Part shown: positions 8,485 through 17,210 of the stretch, one piece after another
How the letters are laid out: every line of letters starts with the position of its first letter
Position numbering within the stretch: position 1 is the first letter of the stretch
NCBI GenBank assembly: GCA_040081465.1
Contig: JBEBGL010000008.1
Span: 1 to 64,000, forward strand
Direction of reading: 5' to 3'
Length of the DNA stretch: 64,000 bases
Source of the DNA: UBA668 sp040081465
GTDB taxonomy: Bacteria > Actinomycetota > Acidimicrobiia > Acidimicrobiales > Ilumatobacteraceae
Program-made: the position numbers and the translations under genes
Notes under the pieces: generated by a model
Told to the model about the DNA's origin: nothing
The model's input: the letters and a program-made list of their open reading frames with translations, nothing else
Databases searched by the model: none

Positions 8485-9377
8485 CCAAGCTGTTGCAAAG
8501 CCTGGTGGATGGTCTCGGCGTCGGCAGTACGTATGCGCTGCTTGCGTTGGGCATCTCGGTGATCTTTGGCGTTATGCATCTGGTGAACTTCGCGCACGGT
8601 GAACTGATCACCGTCGGTGCATACGTGTCGTACTTCTTCTTCCTTCATGGCGGTAGTTGGTGGTGGATGCCGGTCGTCATCATCGGCTCTGCCGTGCTTG
8701 CGTCGGTGGCTACCGAGTTGGTCGCGTTCCGATGGGTTCGCAACGCCAGTCCGTTCACTCTCTTACTCACATCGTTCGCGCTCGAACGACTGTCGCACGC
8801 GCTTTGGCAGATCTTCGTTTCTCCAAAGCAGCGAGCGTTCCCGAAACCTTCGTGGGTGTTCAATCAGTTCAAGGTCGCCGACATCAACTTCGAAGTGATG
8901 GACGTCGTGACGATCGCCGTCACCGCCGTCACCTTGGCGCTCACCGCGCTCGTGTTCAAGCGCACATTGTTCGGCATCAGTGTGCGCGGCGCAGCCGAGG
9001 ACTTCGACGCAGCGCGCCTAATGGGCGTACGTGCCAACCGTGTGATCTCCGGTGCCTTCGCTTACGCCGGGTTTCTGGCGGGCATCGCGGCCTGCCTGAT
9101 CGTGATGCGTAGCCCTGCAGCCGAGCCCAGCATGGGCGCCGATTGGCTGTTGAAGGCGGTCATCGCCGCTGTGATTGGTGGGCTTGGCAGTTTCACGGGT
9201 GCAGTCATCGGCGGCCTTGTACTTGGCCTGCTCGAGACGCTCAGCCGCGTCTATCTTCCCGATCTCGCTGAAGGTTGGGACAAGTTCTCCACGGCCGTCG
9301 TCTACGTATTGATCGCAGCCTTCTTCGTGATCCGACCCGAGGGCGTGTTCAAGGTTTCACACGCGGAGCGCGTGTGA
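8481..9377 (+). CDS. livH: Branched-chain amino acid-type ABC permease (LivH)
   Basis: A 298-aa inner-membrane permease with about eight hydrophobic segments. It has the LivH opening LGVGSTYALLALGISVIFGV, the NFAHGEL motif, and the AAEDFDAARLMGV coupling loop that contacts the ATPase. It overlaps the neighbouring genes by 4 bp on each side (ATGA at its start, GTGA at its end), so stoichiometric synthesis with LivF and LivM-LivG is expected. Confidence 0.92.
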   Translation: MTKLLQSLVDGLGVGSTYALLALGISVIFGVMHLVNFAHGELITVGAYVSYFFFLHGGSWWWMPVVIIGSAVLASVATELVAFRWVRNASPFTLLLTSFALERLSHALWQIFVSPKQRAFPKPSWVFNQFKVADINFEVMDVVTIAVTAVTLALTALVFKRTLFGISVRGAAEDFDAARLMGVRANRVISGAFAYAGFLAGIAACLIVMRSPAAEPSMGADWLLKAVIAAVIGGLGSFTGAVIGGLVLGLLETLSRVYLPDLAEGWDKFSTAVVYVLIAAFFVIRPEGVFKVSHAERV

Positions 9378-11161
9378 ACGCGCGCGCGGGTCTGGTGCGG
9401 ATAACGCGCAGCATGGTCGCGAGCGCGGCGCTGATCTCGATCGTTGCCGTGCTCGCCACCGCCTACACACGTACTGGTGGTGCCAGTCGGCACTCGCTGA
9501 TCGCCGAGATGCTCAGCAACTTCATTCTCGTGCTGGGTATGCAGGTGTTTATCGGCAACACCGGCGTGCTGAGTTTCGGCCACATGGCCTTCGCTCACAT
9601 AGCCGCCTACGCAACGGCGATCGTTGCCATTCCGCTGGCCACCAAAGCAAAAGCGTTGCCCGACATTCCGTTCGGACTCGCCGACGTCAAGTACGGACCA
9701 CTCGGGGCAACGATGTTCGCGGTGGCGGTCACCATGGTTGTCGGCACCATCTTCGGTGTGGCCGTCTGTCGCGCCAGCGGTCTCGCTCCGACGATGATCA
9801 CGCTCGCGGCATTGTTCGTCGTCGAACAAGTAGTGAAGAACTGGCAAGAGTTGACTCGCGGTGCCGGTGGGCTTTCGGGCATCACAAGGCTGGAGGGCAA
9901 CACGTGGCTGTGGGTCGGTGCGTTCATTGCGCTGGTGATCGCTCACTTCTTTCAAGAGACGCGCATAGGTCGCTTTGCCATTGCGACTCGCGAAGACGAA
10001 CTCGCCGCTCCAGCACTCGGGATTCGTTTGTTCACCGCGCGCTACGCCGCCTGGGTGGTCAGCATCGGGCTGATCGCACTCGGTGGCTCGCTGCGCGCTC
10101 AGTCTCTCGGCAGCGTCAACCCCAAGCAGTTCACGCTCGACGCGGGCATCTTGATTCTCGTGATGCTCGTTGTCGGCGGCATGCGCACTGTCAGCGGCGC
10201 GGTGCTGGGCACGGTGCTGATCACTGCTGGCAATGAACTGTTCCGCCAACTCGGCGACCCCGAGCGGCTCGACATCGAGCGCTTCCCAGATCTGTTCCTC
10301 GGTGGCGCGATGTTGCTTGCGATGCTGCTGCGATCCGGCGGCTTGCTGGGCGACCGCGATCTCGCTGGCTGGCTGCGCCGGCGAATGTACCGACCGCCGC
10401 CGGTTATAGAGAGTGACGGCGTGGCGACAGAACCAGCATCGAACACGCTCGTTGCGCGCGACATCGAGGTGCACTTTGGCGGATTTGTCGCGCTCGACGG
10501 CGCACGCGTGTCCGTGCGTCCTGGAGAAGTGGTCGGCCTGATCGGCCCAAACGGTGCTGGCAAGACCACCCTCTTCAACGTCATTACCGGATTGGTGCAA
10601 GAGCAAGGCGGCTCGGTGAAGCTCGGCGACCACGACCTCTCCGAAGCGACACCTGTGGAGGTGGCGCGGGCTGGCCTTGCGCGCACCTTCCAAAACCTGC
10701 GGCTGTTCAAGAGCCTGTCCGTTCGTGAGAACGTTGCATTGACGTCGCTGGTGGCCGGTCGTCATCGCGCGCATCGGCCGCGTCCCGAAACCGAGCTACT
10801 GCTCGCCGACGCCGGTCTGACCGAGTGGGCCGATCGCCAGGCGGGGACACTCGACTATGGCAACCAGCGCCGTCTCGAACTCGCGCGCGCCGCCGCGTTG
10901 GCACCCGAGTTCCTGTTGCTAGACGAGCCCACATCGGGCATGAGCGACACCGAGACGCTGGCAATGGTCGAGTCAGTGCGCGCGGTAGCAGCTCGCATCG
11001 GTGCCGGCGTGTTGGTCATCGACCACGACCTGGCATTCATCACTCGCATCAGCGATCACATCGTTGTGCTGAACGAGGGCCGCGTGCTCGCCGAGGGCAC
11101 GCCAGCTGAAGTGCGCGCCAATCCGCTGGTCGCCGAGGCGTACCTCGGCACATCGGCGTGA
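9374..11161 (+). CDS. Fused LivM permease - LivG ATPase
   Basis: A 595-aa protein combining two transporter subunits. Residues 1 to about 340 are a LivM permease (VFIGNTGVLSFGHMAF, the R-x6-AARALG-like coupling loop TREDELAAPALGIR). Residues from about 360 form a LivG ATPase with Walker A GPNGAGKTT, Q-loop FQNLRLFKSLSVREN, a LivG-type degenerate signature DYGNQRRLELARA, Walker B LLLDEPTSG and switch His in VIDHD. Start GTG 9374 overlaps the livH stop. Fusing both halves is known in actinobacteria and explains the absence of a separate livG. Confidence 0.92.
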   Translation: MNARAGLVRITRSMVASAALISIVAVLATAYTRTGGASRHSLIAEMLSNFILVLGMQVFIGNTGVLSFGHMAFAHIAAYATAIVAIPLATKAKALPDIPFGLADVKYGPLGATMFAVAVTMVVGTIFGVAVCRASGLAPTMITLAALFVVEQVVKNWQELTRGAGGLSGITRLEGNTWLWVGAFIALVIAHFFQETRIGRFAIATREDELAAPALGIRLFTARYAAWVVSIGLIALGGSLRAQSLGSVNPKQFTLDAGILILVMLVVGGMRTVSGAVLGTVLITAGNELFRQLGDPERLDIERFPDLFLGGAMLLAMLLRSGGLLGDRDLAGWLRRRMYRPPPVIESDGVATEPASNTLVARDIEVHFGGFVALDGARVSVRPGEVVGLIGPNGAGKTTLFNVITGLVQEQGGSVKLGDHDLSEATPVEVARAGLARTFQNLRLFKSLSVRENVALTSLVAGRHRAHRPRPETELLLADAGLTEWADRQAGTLDYGNQRRLELARAAALAPEFLLLDEPTSGMSDTETLAMVESVRAVAARIGAGVLVIDHDLAFITRISDHIVVLNEGRVLAEGTPAEVRANPLVAEAYLGTSA

Positions 11162-12429
11162 AACCGGACTCGCTGCCGCATCTCGACATCGTCAGCCACG
11201 ACGTCTACGAGCACGGAGTCCCGCACACGGCGTATGACGAGTTTCGCGTCACGGCTCCAGTGGCGTGGATCAATGAGACAGCCGCTAACGGACATTATGG
11301 CGCGGGCTTCTGGTCGCTGACGACGCACGAGCACGTCGTCACAGTGCACAAAGACTGGCGAACCTTCTCGAGTGAGATAGGCGGTACCGAGATTGAAGGA
11401 CTCGAGCACGACGAGGAGGCCCGGCTCGCACGGCGCACAATGCTTGAGACCGATCCGCCGCGCCACACCAAGTTGCGCCAATTGGTCAACCCAGCTTTCA
11501 GTAAGGCCGCTGTCGAGACTTACAGCGCGCACGCAGCCGAACTGGTCGACGAAGTCATCGCTGGCGCGCTCGCTGATGGTGAGATCGACGGAGTGCAAGC
11601 AGTCGCACGCGAGCTTCCGATTCGCATGCTGACGGGACTGCTAGGCGTTCCCGACGAAGACGCACCGCAGTTGTTTCATTGGGCAGACCAGATCATCTAC
11701 AACGCCGATCCGGACTACTCCCCCATCGTCAGCGATCGCGCCGACACCGACCCGTATCGCCTGCTGCCGTTTCGCAGCCCGATCTCATTGAAGGTGTTCG
11801 ACTATGTGCAGCGCCTGTCCGCCGCACGTCATGGCGCGGCGGGCGGCGATGTACTGACGGTCTTGTCTAACGCGCTGGTTGACGGAGAGCCATTGACCGA
11901 GCGCGAGCAGGGCACGTTCTTCCTGTTGCTTCTGATTGCGGGAAACGAAACCACTCGCCACTCGCTCGCGCAGGGACTGCTGGCGTTCGCCGAGCATCCC
12001 GATCAACTGCACCGCCTGCGAGCAGACCCGTCGCTCATCGACACTGCGGTCGAGGAAGTTCTGCGGTGGACGAGCCCACAACTGCACTTCCGACGTACAG
12101 CGACAGCCGATACATCGCTCGGCGGCGTTGAGATAACTGCCGGCGACAAAGTGGTCACCTGGTATCTGGCCGCCAACTTCGACCCGACCATGTTTCCCGA
12201 CCCGCATACCTTCGACCTCGGTCGCACACCGAATCGCCATGTCACGTTCGGCGGTGGTGGCCCGCACCTCTGCCTCGGACAGTGGATGGCGCGGCTAGAG
12301 GTCCGAGCGTTTCTACATGCGCTGGTGGCAAAGATCGAACGTGTCGAGCTCGCTGGTCAACCGCGAAGAGTGCGCAGTAACTTCATCAACGGATTGAAAC
12401 AACTGCCGATACGCCTCGTGCCGCGCTAG
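11158..12429 (+). CDS. Cytochrome P450
   Basis: A 423-aa soluble bacterial P450. Visible landmarks are the I-helix oxygen-activation motif AGNETTRHS, the K-helix EEVLRW (E-x-x-R), and the heme loop FGGGGPHLCLGQWMARLE with proximal Cys at about 372. It should mono-oxygenate a hydrophobic or amphipathic substrate using a ferredoxin partner that is not in this window. It is translationally coupled to the LivM-LivG gene (GTGA overlap). That is unusual and hints that the P450 acts on what the transporter imports, or on something derived from it. Confidence 0.93.
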   Translation: MKPDSLPHLDIVSHDVYEHGVPHTAYDEFRVTAPVAWINETAANGHYGAGFWSLTTHEHVVTVHKDWRTFSSEIGGTEIEGLEHDEEARLARRTMLETDPPRHTKLRQLVNPAFSKAAVETYSAHAAELVDEVIAGALADGEIDGVQAVARELPIRMLTGLLGVPDEDAPQLFHWADQIIYNADPDYSPIVSDRADTDPYRLLPFRSPISLKVFDYVQRLSAARHGAAGGDVLTVLSNALVDGEPLTEREQGTFFLLLLIAGNETTRHSLAQGLLAFAEHPDQLHRLRADPSLIDTAVEEVLRWTSPQLHFRRTATADTSLGGVEITAGDKVVTWYLAANFDPTMFPDPHTFDLGRTPNRHVTFGGGGPHLCLGQWMARLEVRAFLHALVAKIERVELAGQPRRVRSNFINGLKQLPIRLVPR

Positions 12430-12848
12430 TCAGCGCTCATTCCATACGCGTGCACGGGGTGCAGCCGCACGACAACACGGTGATCGCTCACCATCGCCTC
12501 GCGATACTCGTCCCAATCCGGGTGCTCGCCAGCGGCGTCGCGATACAGCACGATCAGTTCCTCGACTGTTGCGTCGTTGATCTCGGCAGCGGGCGGCGTT
12601 AGCTCGGCATCGCCGTCGATCACGACGTAGCCCCAGAAGTCTTCCCGCGAGACGTACAGCGAGGCGCGCGGGTCGCGCTTCAGGTTGTTGTACTTCGCGC
12701 GATCGGCGGTGATCGAGATGCGCACCACTCCATCGGCGCCGAGCGCGTACGTGATGTTCGACAGCTGTGGTCGGCCGTCGCGTTTCAGCGTGACTAGCAC
12801 GCCGTTCTGACGGGAACGGATGAAGTCGAGTGCTGTCTTGAGTTCCAT
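12426..12848 (-). CDS. PPOX-class F420-dependent flavin/deazaflavin enzyme (Rv1155-like)
   Basis: A 140-aa split-barrel protein. It starts MELKTALDFIRSRQNGVLVT and continues with GRPQLSNITYAL, the ITADRAKYNNLKRDPRASL cofactor segment and a C-terminal dimer strand ending in HPVHAYG. This matches the TIGR03618-type actinobacterial family that uses coenzyme F420. ATG 12848 fits the family N-terminus. It is convergent with the P450 (4-bp overlap) and follows the hydroxylase gene by 40 bp, so it may be the last gene of the aromatic operon. Confidence 0.85.
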   Translation of the reverse strand: MELKTALDFIRSRQNGVLVTLKRDGRPQLSNITYALGADGVVRISITADRAKYNNLKRDPRASLYVSREDFWGYVVIDGDAELTPPAAEINDATVEELIVLYRDAAGEHPDWDEYREAMVSDHRVVVRLHPVHAYGMSAD

Positions 12849-12888
12849 AAGCTTCCTAACCGGGCTGAGCCCTGCGGCATTCCCGCCA

Positions 12889-14187
12889 TTACAGAGCGTT
12901 GGCGATGTAGCGGTCGGGGCGTACCAGTACTGCACGCTTCCCATACGTCGCGGCTGGTTCGACCACAACTGGTCGATTGTCGGGTGCCAAGAACGACGCG
13001 TCGGCAGCGACCCACACCCAGTCATTCGGCAAGCGCGCGTCGAGGTTGTTCGGTTGCAGCAACTGATGGCCGACCGGGAATCCGCCACCGAGCGCAAGGC
13101 CAGGTAGCCGCGACCACCGAAGCGGGTCAGGCACGTCGGGTTCTGGCAAATCGGTCGGATCGGCTGCCAAACGCGACAGCGTTAGACCCGCCGCGACAGA
13201 CATCGCTACGACTGCCTCGGTGTGCGGGCGTCGTTCGCGTTCGTAACTGTCGAGAAGGTCGACCGGCGAAACCCCGTTGACCACTTCGGCCAACTTCCAC
13301 GCGAGATTGGCGGCATCGCGCACTCCACTACACATTCCCTGCCCCATGAACGGCGGCATCATGTGCGCCGCGTCACCAGCGAGGAAGACGCGACCGTCCG
13401 GTCCAGCGCGCCAGCGGTCGGCAACAAGCGCATGGAACCGATACGCCACGTCGCGAACCAGCTCGCCGTGATCGGGAGTAACACCCCAGGCGCCAAGTAG
13501 CGACCACGTATCCGGCCGCTCGGAGCCGTGAAGTTGAAACTCCCATCGTCGATGCGCGTCGTGCCCGGGAACGAATGTCGCCAGCCGTGACTGATCGCAG
13601 ACTTGCTGGATGATGGTCGGTAGCGGCGGTGTCGGCTGGCGGTGCAGTCTGATGTCGACCACGAGCCACTGCTCGTCGTATCCGAGGTCGACGAAACCGA
13701 CACCGAGCTGCTCACGCGTTCGCCCACTGCCACCATCGCACGCGACGACATACGTCGCCTCGTCGAGCAACGCCAGTGGATCGGCTACCTCCGAGCCGAG
13801 TCGCACATCCAAATGCGGGTATTGAGCGAGACCGTCGCGCAGCATGCGCTCTAGCTGCGGTTGCACGAATACGTAGTCCTCTTGCCACCCGAGCAACGGC
13901 TGGCGATGGAAGTCCTCGAAGTTGAACAGTCGCTCACCGTTGCGGTCGACGTATTCCATGCCGGCCGACTCGGTCAGCAAACCGTGGAGCTGTGCCTCGA
14001 AGCCGCATTGCTGGAAGACGCGAGCAATCTCGGCGTCGAGATGGCAAGCGCGAGGTTGCGAGTACGGAGCGGTCGACCGCTCGTAGACCACCGTTCGAAG
14101 TCCGTAAAGGCCACACAAGCTCGCGAGGGTCGCACCAGTCGGGCCTAACCCGATGATTGCTACGTCGTGCTTTACGTCGTCGCGCAT
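12889..14187 (-). CDS. FAD-dependent aromatic hydroxylase (MhpA-like)
   Basis: About 432 aa. It has the FAD Rossmann motif IIGLGPTGATLA at the N-terminus, the middle ACDGGSGRTREQLG (DG motif), and the GD motif GRVFLAGDAAHMMPPFMGQG with the downstream GVRDAANLAWKL helix. These are the landmarks of class A flavoprotein hydroxylases such as MhpA (3-(3-hydroxyphenyl)propionate hydroxylase). It should ring-hydroxylate a phenolic acid with NAD(P)H and O2, feeding the dioxygenase encoded upstream. ATG 14187 gives a conventional N-terminus (alternative ATG 14223). Its start overlaps the cupin gene by 16 bp. Confidence 0.87.
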   Translation of the reverse strand: MRDDVKHDVAIIGLGPTGATLASLCGLYGLRTVVYERSTAPYSQPRACHLDAEIARVFQQCGFEAQLHGLLTESAGMEYVDRNGERLFNFEDFHRQPLLGWQEDYVFVQPQLERMLRDGLAQYPHLDVRLGSEVADPLALLDEATYVVACDGGSGRTREQLGVGFVDLGYDEQWLVVDIRLHRQPTPPLPTIIQQVCDQSRLATFVPGHDAHRRWEFQLHGSERPDTWSLLGAWGVTPDHGELVRDVAYRFHALVADRWRAGPDGRVFLAGDAAHMMPPFMGQGMCSGVRDAANLAWKLAEVVNGVSPVDLLDSYERERRPHTEAVVAMSVAAGLTLSRLAADPTDLPEPDVPDPLRWSRLPGLALGGGFPVGHQLLQPNNLDARLPNDWVWVAADASFLAPDNRPVVVEPAATYGKRAVLVRPDRYIANAL

Positions 14188-14546
14188 TCCGGCGCCGCTG
14201 TCTCCCACTGCGTGGTTCCCCATGTGACGGCGAGCAATGTGGTGTCGTTACCCGGCGCCGCGCCGTGCCAATGCCGCTCGTTCGGCGGGCAGACAATCAG
14301 CGTGCCGGGTGCGAGGCGCACTTCGCCATCCGCATCCGTGCCAACGCGAGCGTTGCCGCGCACCACGAACAACTGCTGACCGCCGGGATGCATGTGCCAG
14401 AACGAGACCGCACCATTCTTGAAGTGCACGAGCGCGGTGTCGGGTTCGTCGTCGGTCGGTGTCGCGTTCAGCATCTCTAGTTCGACAGTGCCCGTGAAGC
14501 GTCCGCGGTATACAGCCGTCTTATCTCCGTGGTCGATGACCTTCAT
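14172..14546 (-). CDS. Cupin-domain protein
   Basis: A 124-aa single-domain cupin. Motif 1 is around SFWHMHPGGQQLFVVRG (His pair plus Glu/Gln position), and motif 2 is APGTLIVCPPNERHWHGAA. The His residues indicate a mononuclear metal site. In aromatic operons such proteins act as small dioxygenases, isomerases or binding proteins; the role here is unassigned. ATG 14546 lies 7 bp downstream of the FAH-type gene, consistent with operon membership. Confidence 0.83.
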   Translation of the reverse strand: MKVIDHGDKTAVYRGRFTGTVELEMLNATPTDDEPDTALVHFKNGAVSFWHMHPGGQQLFVVRGNARVGTDADGEVRLAPGTLIVCPPNERHWHGAAPGNDTTLLAVTWGTTQWETAAPECATT

Positions 14547-14553
14547 CGATCGA

Positions 14554-15405
14554 CTATCGCTCGACGACCGGATTGCGCATCGTTCCGATGCCTTCGATTT
14601 CCGTCTCGACAACATCGCCGGCGTGCAAGAAGCGTTGCGGGGTCCGCGCCTCGCCGACACCACCAGGCGTTCCAGTCCACACGAGGTCGCCAGGGTGGAA
14701 TGTGATGTAACGACTGAGCCACACGATCAGTGCGGGCACGTCGAAGATGAGGTCACTGGTGTTGCTGTGTTGCATCACTTCACCACTGACCCGACCTTCG
14801 AGTTCCAACGCGTCGGGGTCCACCAACTCGTCGGCGGTGACGAGGTACGGGCCGATCGGGCCGAACGTGTCGTAGGTCTTCGCGATCGTGAACTGCTTCA
14901 CCGGCGCGCGGAACTGCTCGGCGCGATCGGAGATGTCTTGCCCCGCAGTGACACCCGAAAGAAAGCTCCACGCATTCTCGCGAGTCGCTCCCTTGCACGT
15001 ACGCCCGAACACAATCACCAGCTCGGCCTCGTAGTCGACGTGGGTGCAACCGGCAGGCACGACAATCTCGTCGAACGGCCCGCACACGCAGTTGTCCATC
15101 TTGCCGAACAGGTGCGGCTCTGTCGGTAGGTCGCGGCCGCTCTCCAACGCGTGCTGCCGATAGTTCAGCGCGACGCCGAAACCCTTCGGCGGCCGCGGCA
15201 CAGGTGCACCAAGGTGTGCTTCATCCAGCGGCGGGTAATCGCTCGCGCGCACCTTGCCTGCGATCGCGCGCAGTGCTGCGTGATTCGCGAGATCGCTGAG
15301 CAGCATTGAGTCGCTGCCCAAGGAGCCGTCGCTGGCCTCGTGCACATCAACCGCAAAGCCATCGATGACGATCGTGGCACGCCCCCGGTAATTGGCCAAT
15401 CGCAT
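14554..15405 (-). CDS. Fumarylacetoacetate hydrolase (FAH)-fold hydrolase/isomerase
   Basis: A 283-aa protein. An N-terminal small domain (MRLANYRG) is followed by the FAH catalytic domain with VDYEAELVIVFGR (the metal-binding E-x-E), SGVTAGQDISDR, and a DLVWTGTPGGVG C-terminal loop. Family members cleave C-C bonds or hydrate 2-oxo-hepta-ene-dioates after meta ring cleavage. ATG 15405 is supported by an AGGAG Shine-Dalgarno. It lies 34 bp downstream of the extradiol dioxygenase gene, so it probably processes its product. Confidence 0.87.
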   Translation of the reverse strand: MRLANYRGRATIVIDGFAVDVHEASDGSLGSDSMLLSDLANHAALRAIAGKVRASDYPPLDEAHLGAPVPRPPKGFGVALNYRQHALESGRDLPTEPHLFGKMDNCVCGPFDEIVVPAGCTHVDYEAELVIVFGRTCKGATRENAWSFLSGVTAGQDISDRAEQFRAPVKQFTIAKTYDTFGPIGPYLVTADELVDPDALELEGRVSGEVMQHSNTSDLIFDVPALIVWLSRYITFHPGDLVWTGTPGGVGEARTPQRFLHAGDVVETEIEGIGTMRNPVVER

Positions 15406-15439
15406 CGTTCGCTCCTGTTGCTTGACTCGGTTGTCGCGG

Positions 15440-16306
15440 CTACTTGCTAGCTGGCGGAAACCACATGTGTATCTGCCCGGTTCCAGCAGCGTTTTCATAG
15501 TCGCTGTAGGGCACGCCTGGCGAGTTCCACGTGGCGCCACCGTTCGCGGTGGCCATGATCACGTAATGAGCGAAGCGTCCCTCGGGCGAGAACTTTCGAA
15601 ACTCTGGGTAGTCGGCGAGCACGGCAGCATGGTCGCCAGCCTCGAGTGACTTGATCACGCGCTCGTCGGCGGCACGATGCTCGGGACTGAAGACATCGGC
15701 AGGGTCGGCGCCTTCGTGCAACCGCAGCTGGCTGAGCGGCCAGAACTTGTGCGACAACGCGCCGCTCGCGAGGATCACGACTCGTCTGTCCGAGCGACGG
15801 ATCGCCTCGCCAAGCACTTCACCGAAGCGCACCATGTCGTCGAACTCGGCGGTCTGACATGTGCTGACCGACATCCAACGCTCGTCGCGCTGCAAGAACG
15901 GCGTCAGGTAGACGGTGGCGTAGTGGATTCCAAGATACGGATCGTTGCTTGCGTGCACCCACGTGTCGGTGCGCTCTGATGCGACTTCTGCACACAATCG
16001 AGCGAGTTGAGGATCGCCGGCGAAGTCGTACGGCATTTGCGGGTTCCCGCGCGGCAGTTCGTCGCTCGTGAACTTGCCGCTGCGCCGTTCGTGCGCAGAC
16101 ACGACCCACTCGAAAGTTGTGAACCAGTGCGTGTCGAGAACGATCAGCGTGTCGGCTTGTGCTGGGTCGATGCACTCGCGACGCATGCGATGCAAGCCAT
16201 CCACGATCGAGAAGTCGCGACCGTGATTGAGTTCCAGTCGAACTTCCTCGGGCAACACAAGCGGTGGCACGTGTGCGACAAGCGCAGAGCCGACGATCTC
16301 TCCCAT
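15440..16306 (-). CDS. Class III extradiol ring-cleavage dioxygenase (HpcB/HpaD-like)
   Basis: A 288-aa LigB-fold enzyme. AHVPPL at the N-terminus, LIVLDTHWFTT, the FTSDELPRG segment and VVILASGALSHKFW match homoprotocatechuate 2,3-dioxygenase of the HpcB type, where conserved His and Glu bind Fe(II) or Mn(II). The expected reaction is O2-dependent meta-cleavage of a catecholic acid. It is the first gene of the minus-strand cluster dioxygenase, FAH-type, cupin, hydroxylase. No decarboxylase or aldehyde dehydrogenase of the complete homoprotocatechuate route is present. Confidence 0.87.
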   Translation of the reverse strand: MGEIVGSALVAHVPPLVLPEEVRLELNHGRDFSIVDGLHRMRRECIDPAQADTLIVLDTHWFTTFEWVVSAHERRSGKFTSDELPRGNPQMPYDFAGDPQLARLCAEVASERTDTWVHASNDPYLGIHYATVYLTPFLQRDERWMSVSTCQTAEFDDMVRFGEVLGEAIRRSDRRVVILASGALSHKFWPLSQLRLHEGADPADVFSPEHRAADERVIKSLEAGDHAAVLADYPEFRKFSPEGRFAHYVIMATANGGATWNSPGVPYSDYENAAGTGQIHMWFPPASK

Positions 16307-16357
16307 GCCTAACCCTTTCCCCGAATGCTTTGGTCCCTAACAATCTACACTACCGCG

Positions 16358-17191
16358 ATGGTTGTGTTTCTGGCCCTGCTGGCCGCGCTCGTGTCGGGCA
16401 CAGCCGATTACACCGGCGGTCGAGCTGCGACAAATCATTCGGCGCTGAAAGTCAACTTCTTCGTGCATGGCGTCAGCGCACTGCTACTTCCGGTCTTCGT
16501 CGCCATCATTGGCTGGGATCGGCTCCACGGCGGCGATGTTGTGCTCGGGCTCGTTGGTGGTGTGTCGGCCGGGACTGCGTATCTAGTTTTCTTTCGCGCT
16601 CTCGCGGCTGGTCGGATGAGCGTGATCGCTCCCCTCGCGGCACTGACAACGGCTCTCGTGCCGCTCGTACTCGACGTCGTGGACGGCGTGTCGCTGCGCG
16701 GTGGACGGTGGGTTGGCATCGGCCTAGCCCTTATCGCGATTCCCGCGCTGGCATTTCGTCGTGACGTGGGCAGCGGATCAATGTCGCTGCGCCAAGAGTT
16801 GGCCTACGCCGTCGCTGCCGGCGTTCTGTTCGCCGGATTCTTCGTCAGCCTTGGTCACACCAGCACTGACAGCGGACAGTGGCCGGTCGCGTTCGCAGCG
16901 ATGGGCGCAACCGCCACGATGGCTGTGTTGTGCATTGCTCGGCGCGAGCGGCTCGGCCGACCACCAAAGCTTGCGCTACTGACCGGACTTCTAATGGTCG
17001 GCTCGGGACTCGCGATCAATCATGCGCTGCAGGTCGGTCCGCTTGGTGTCGTCACCGTTCTTGGCTCGTTGTATCCACTCGCTACCAGCACGCTGGCCAA
17101 CCGTTTCGATCACGAACCAATCGGGCGCATCAACATCGTCGGCATCGGTGCCGCCGTTGCTGGCGCAGCGCTAATCGCTGCCTTTCGCTAG
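16358..17191 (+). CDS. EamA/DMT-family transporter
   Basis: About 277 aa, with ten hydrophobic segments in two EamA-type repeats (first repeat ending near ALVPLVLDVV, second ending with GAAVAGAALIAAF). These are drug/metabolite permeases of the inner membrane with unknown substrate. I prefer ATG 16358 since MVVFLALLAALVSG is a typical first helix; ATG 16325 would add 11 polar residues. It is divergent from the dioxygenase operon and convergent with rmlD. Confidence 0.85.
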   Translation: MVVFLALLAALVSGTADYTGGRAATNHSALKVNFFVHGVSALLLPVFVAIIGWDRLHGGDVVLGLVGGVSAGTAYLVFFRALAAGRMSVIAPLAALTTALVPLVLDVVDGVSLRGGRWVGIGLALIAIPALAFRRDVGSGSMSLRQELAYAVAAGVLFAGFFVSLGHTSTDSGQWPVAFAAMGATATMAVLCIARRERLGRPPKLALLTGLLMVGSGLAINHALQVGPLGVVTVLGSLYPLATSTLANRFDHEPIGRINIVGIGAAVAGAALIAAFR

Positions 17192-17210
17192 CCGCTACTG
17201 CTAGCAACTG

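Noticed and set aside
9302..10774. A 490-codon open frame on the minus strand
   Set aside because: Antisense to the LivM-LivG gene, with low-complexity His/Asp/Arg content and no domain; a high-GC shadow frame.
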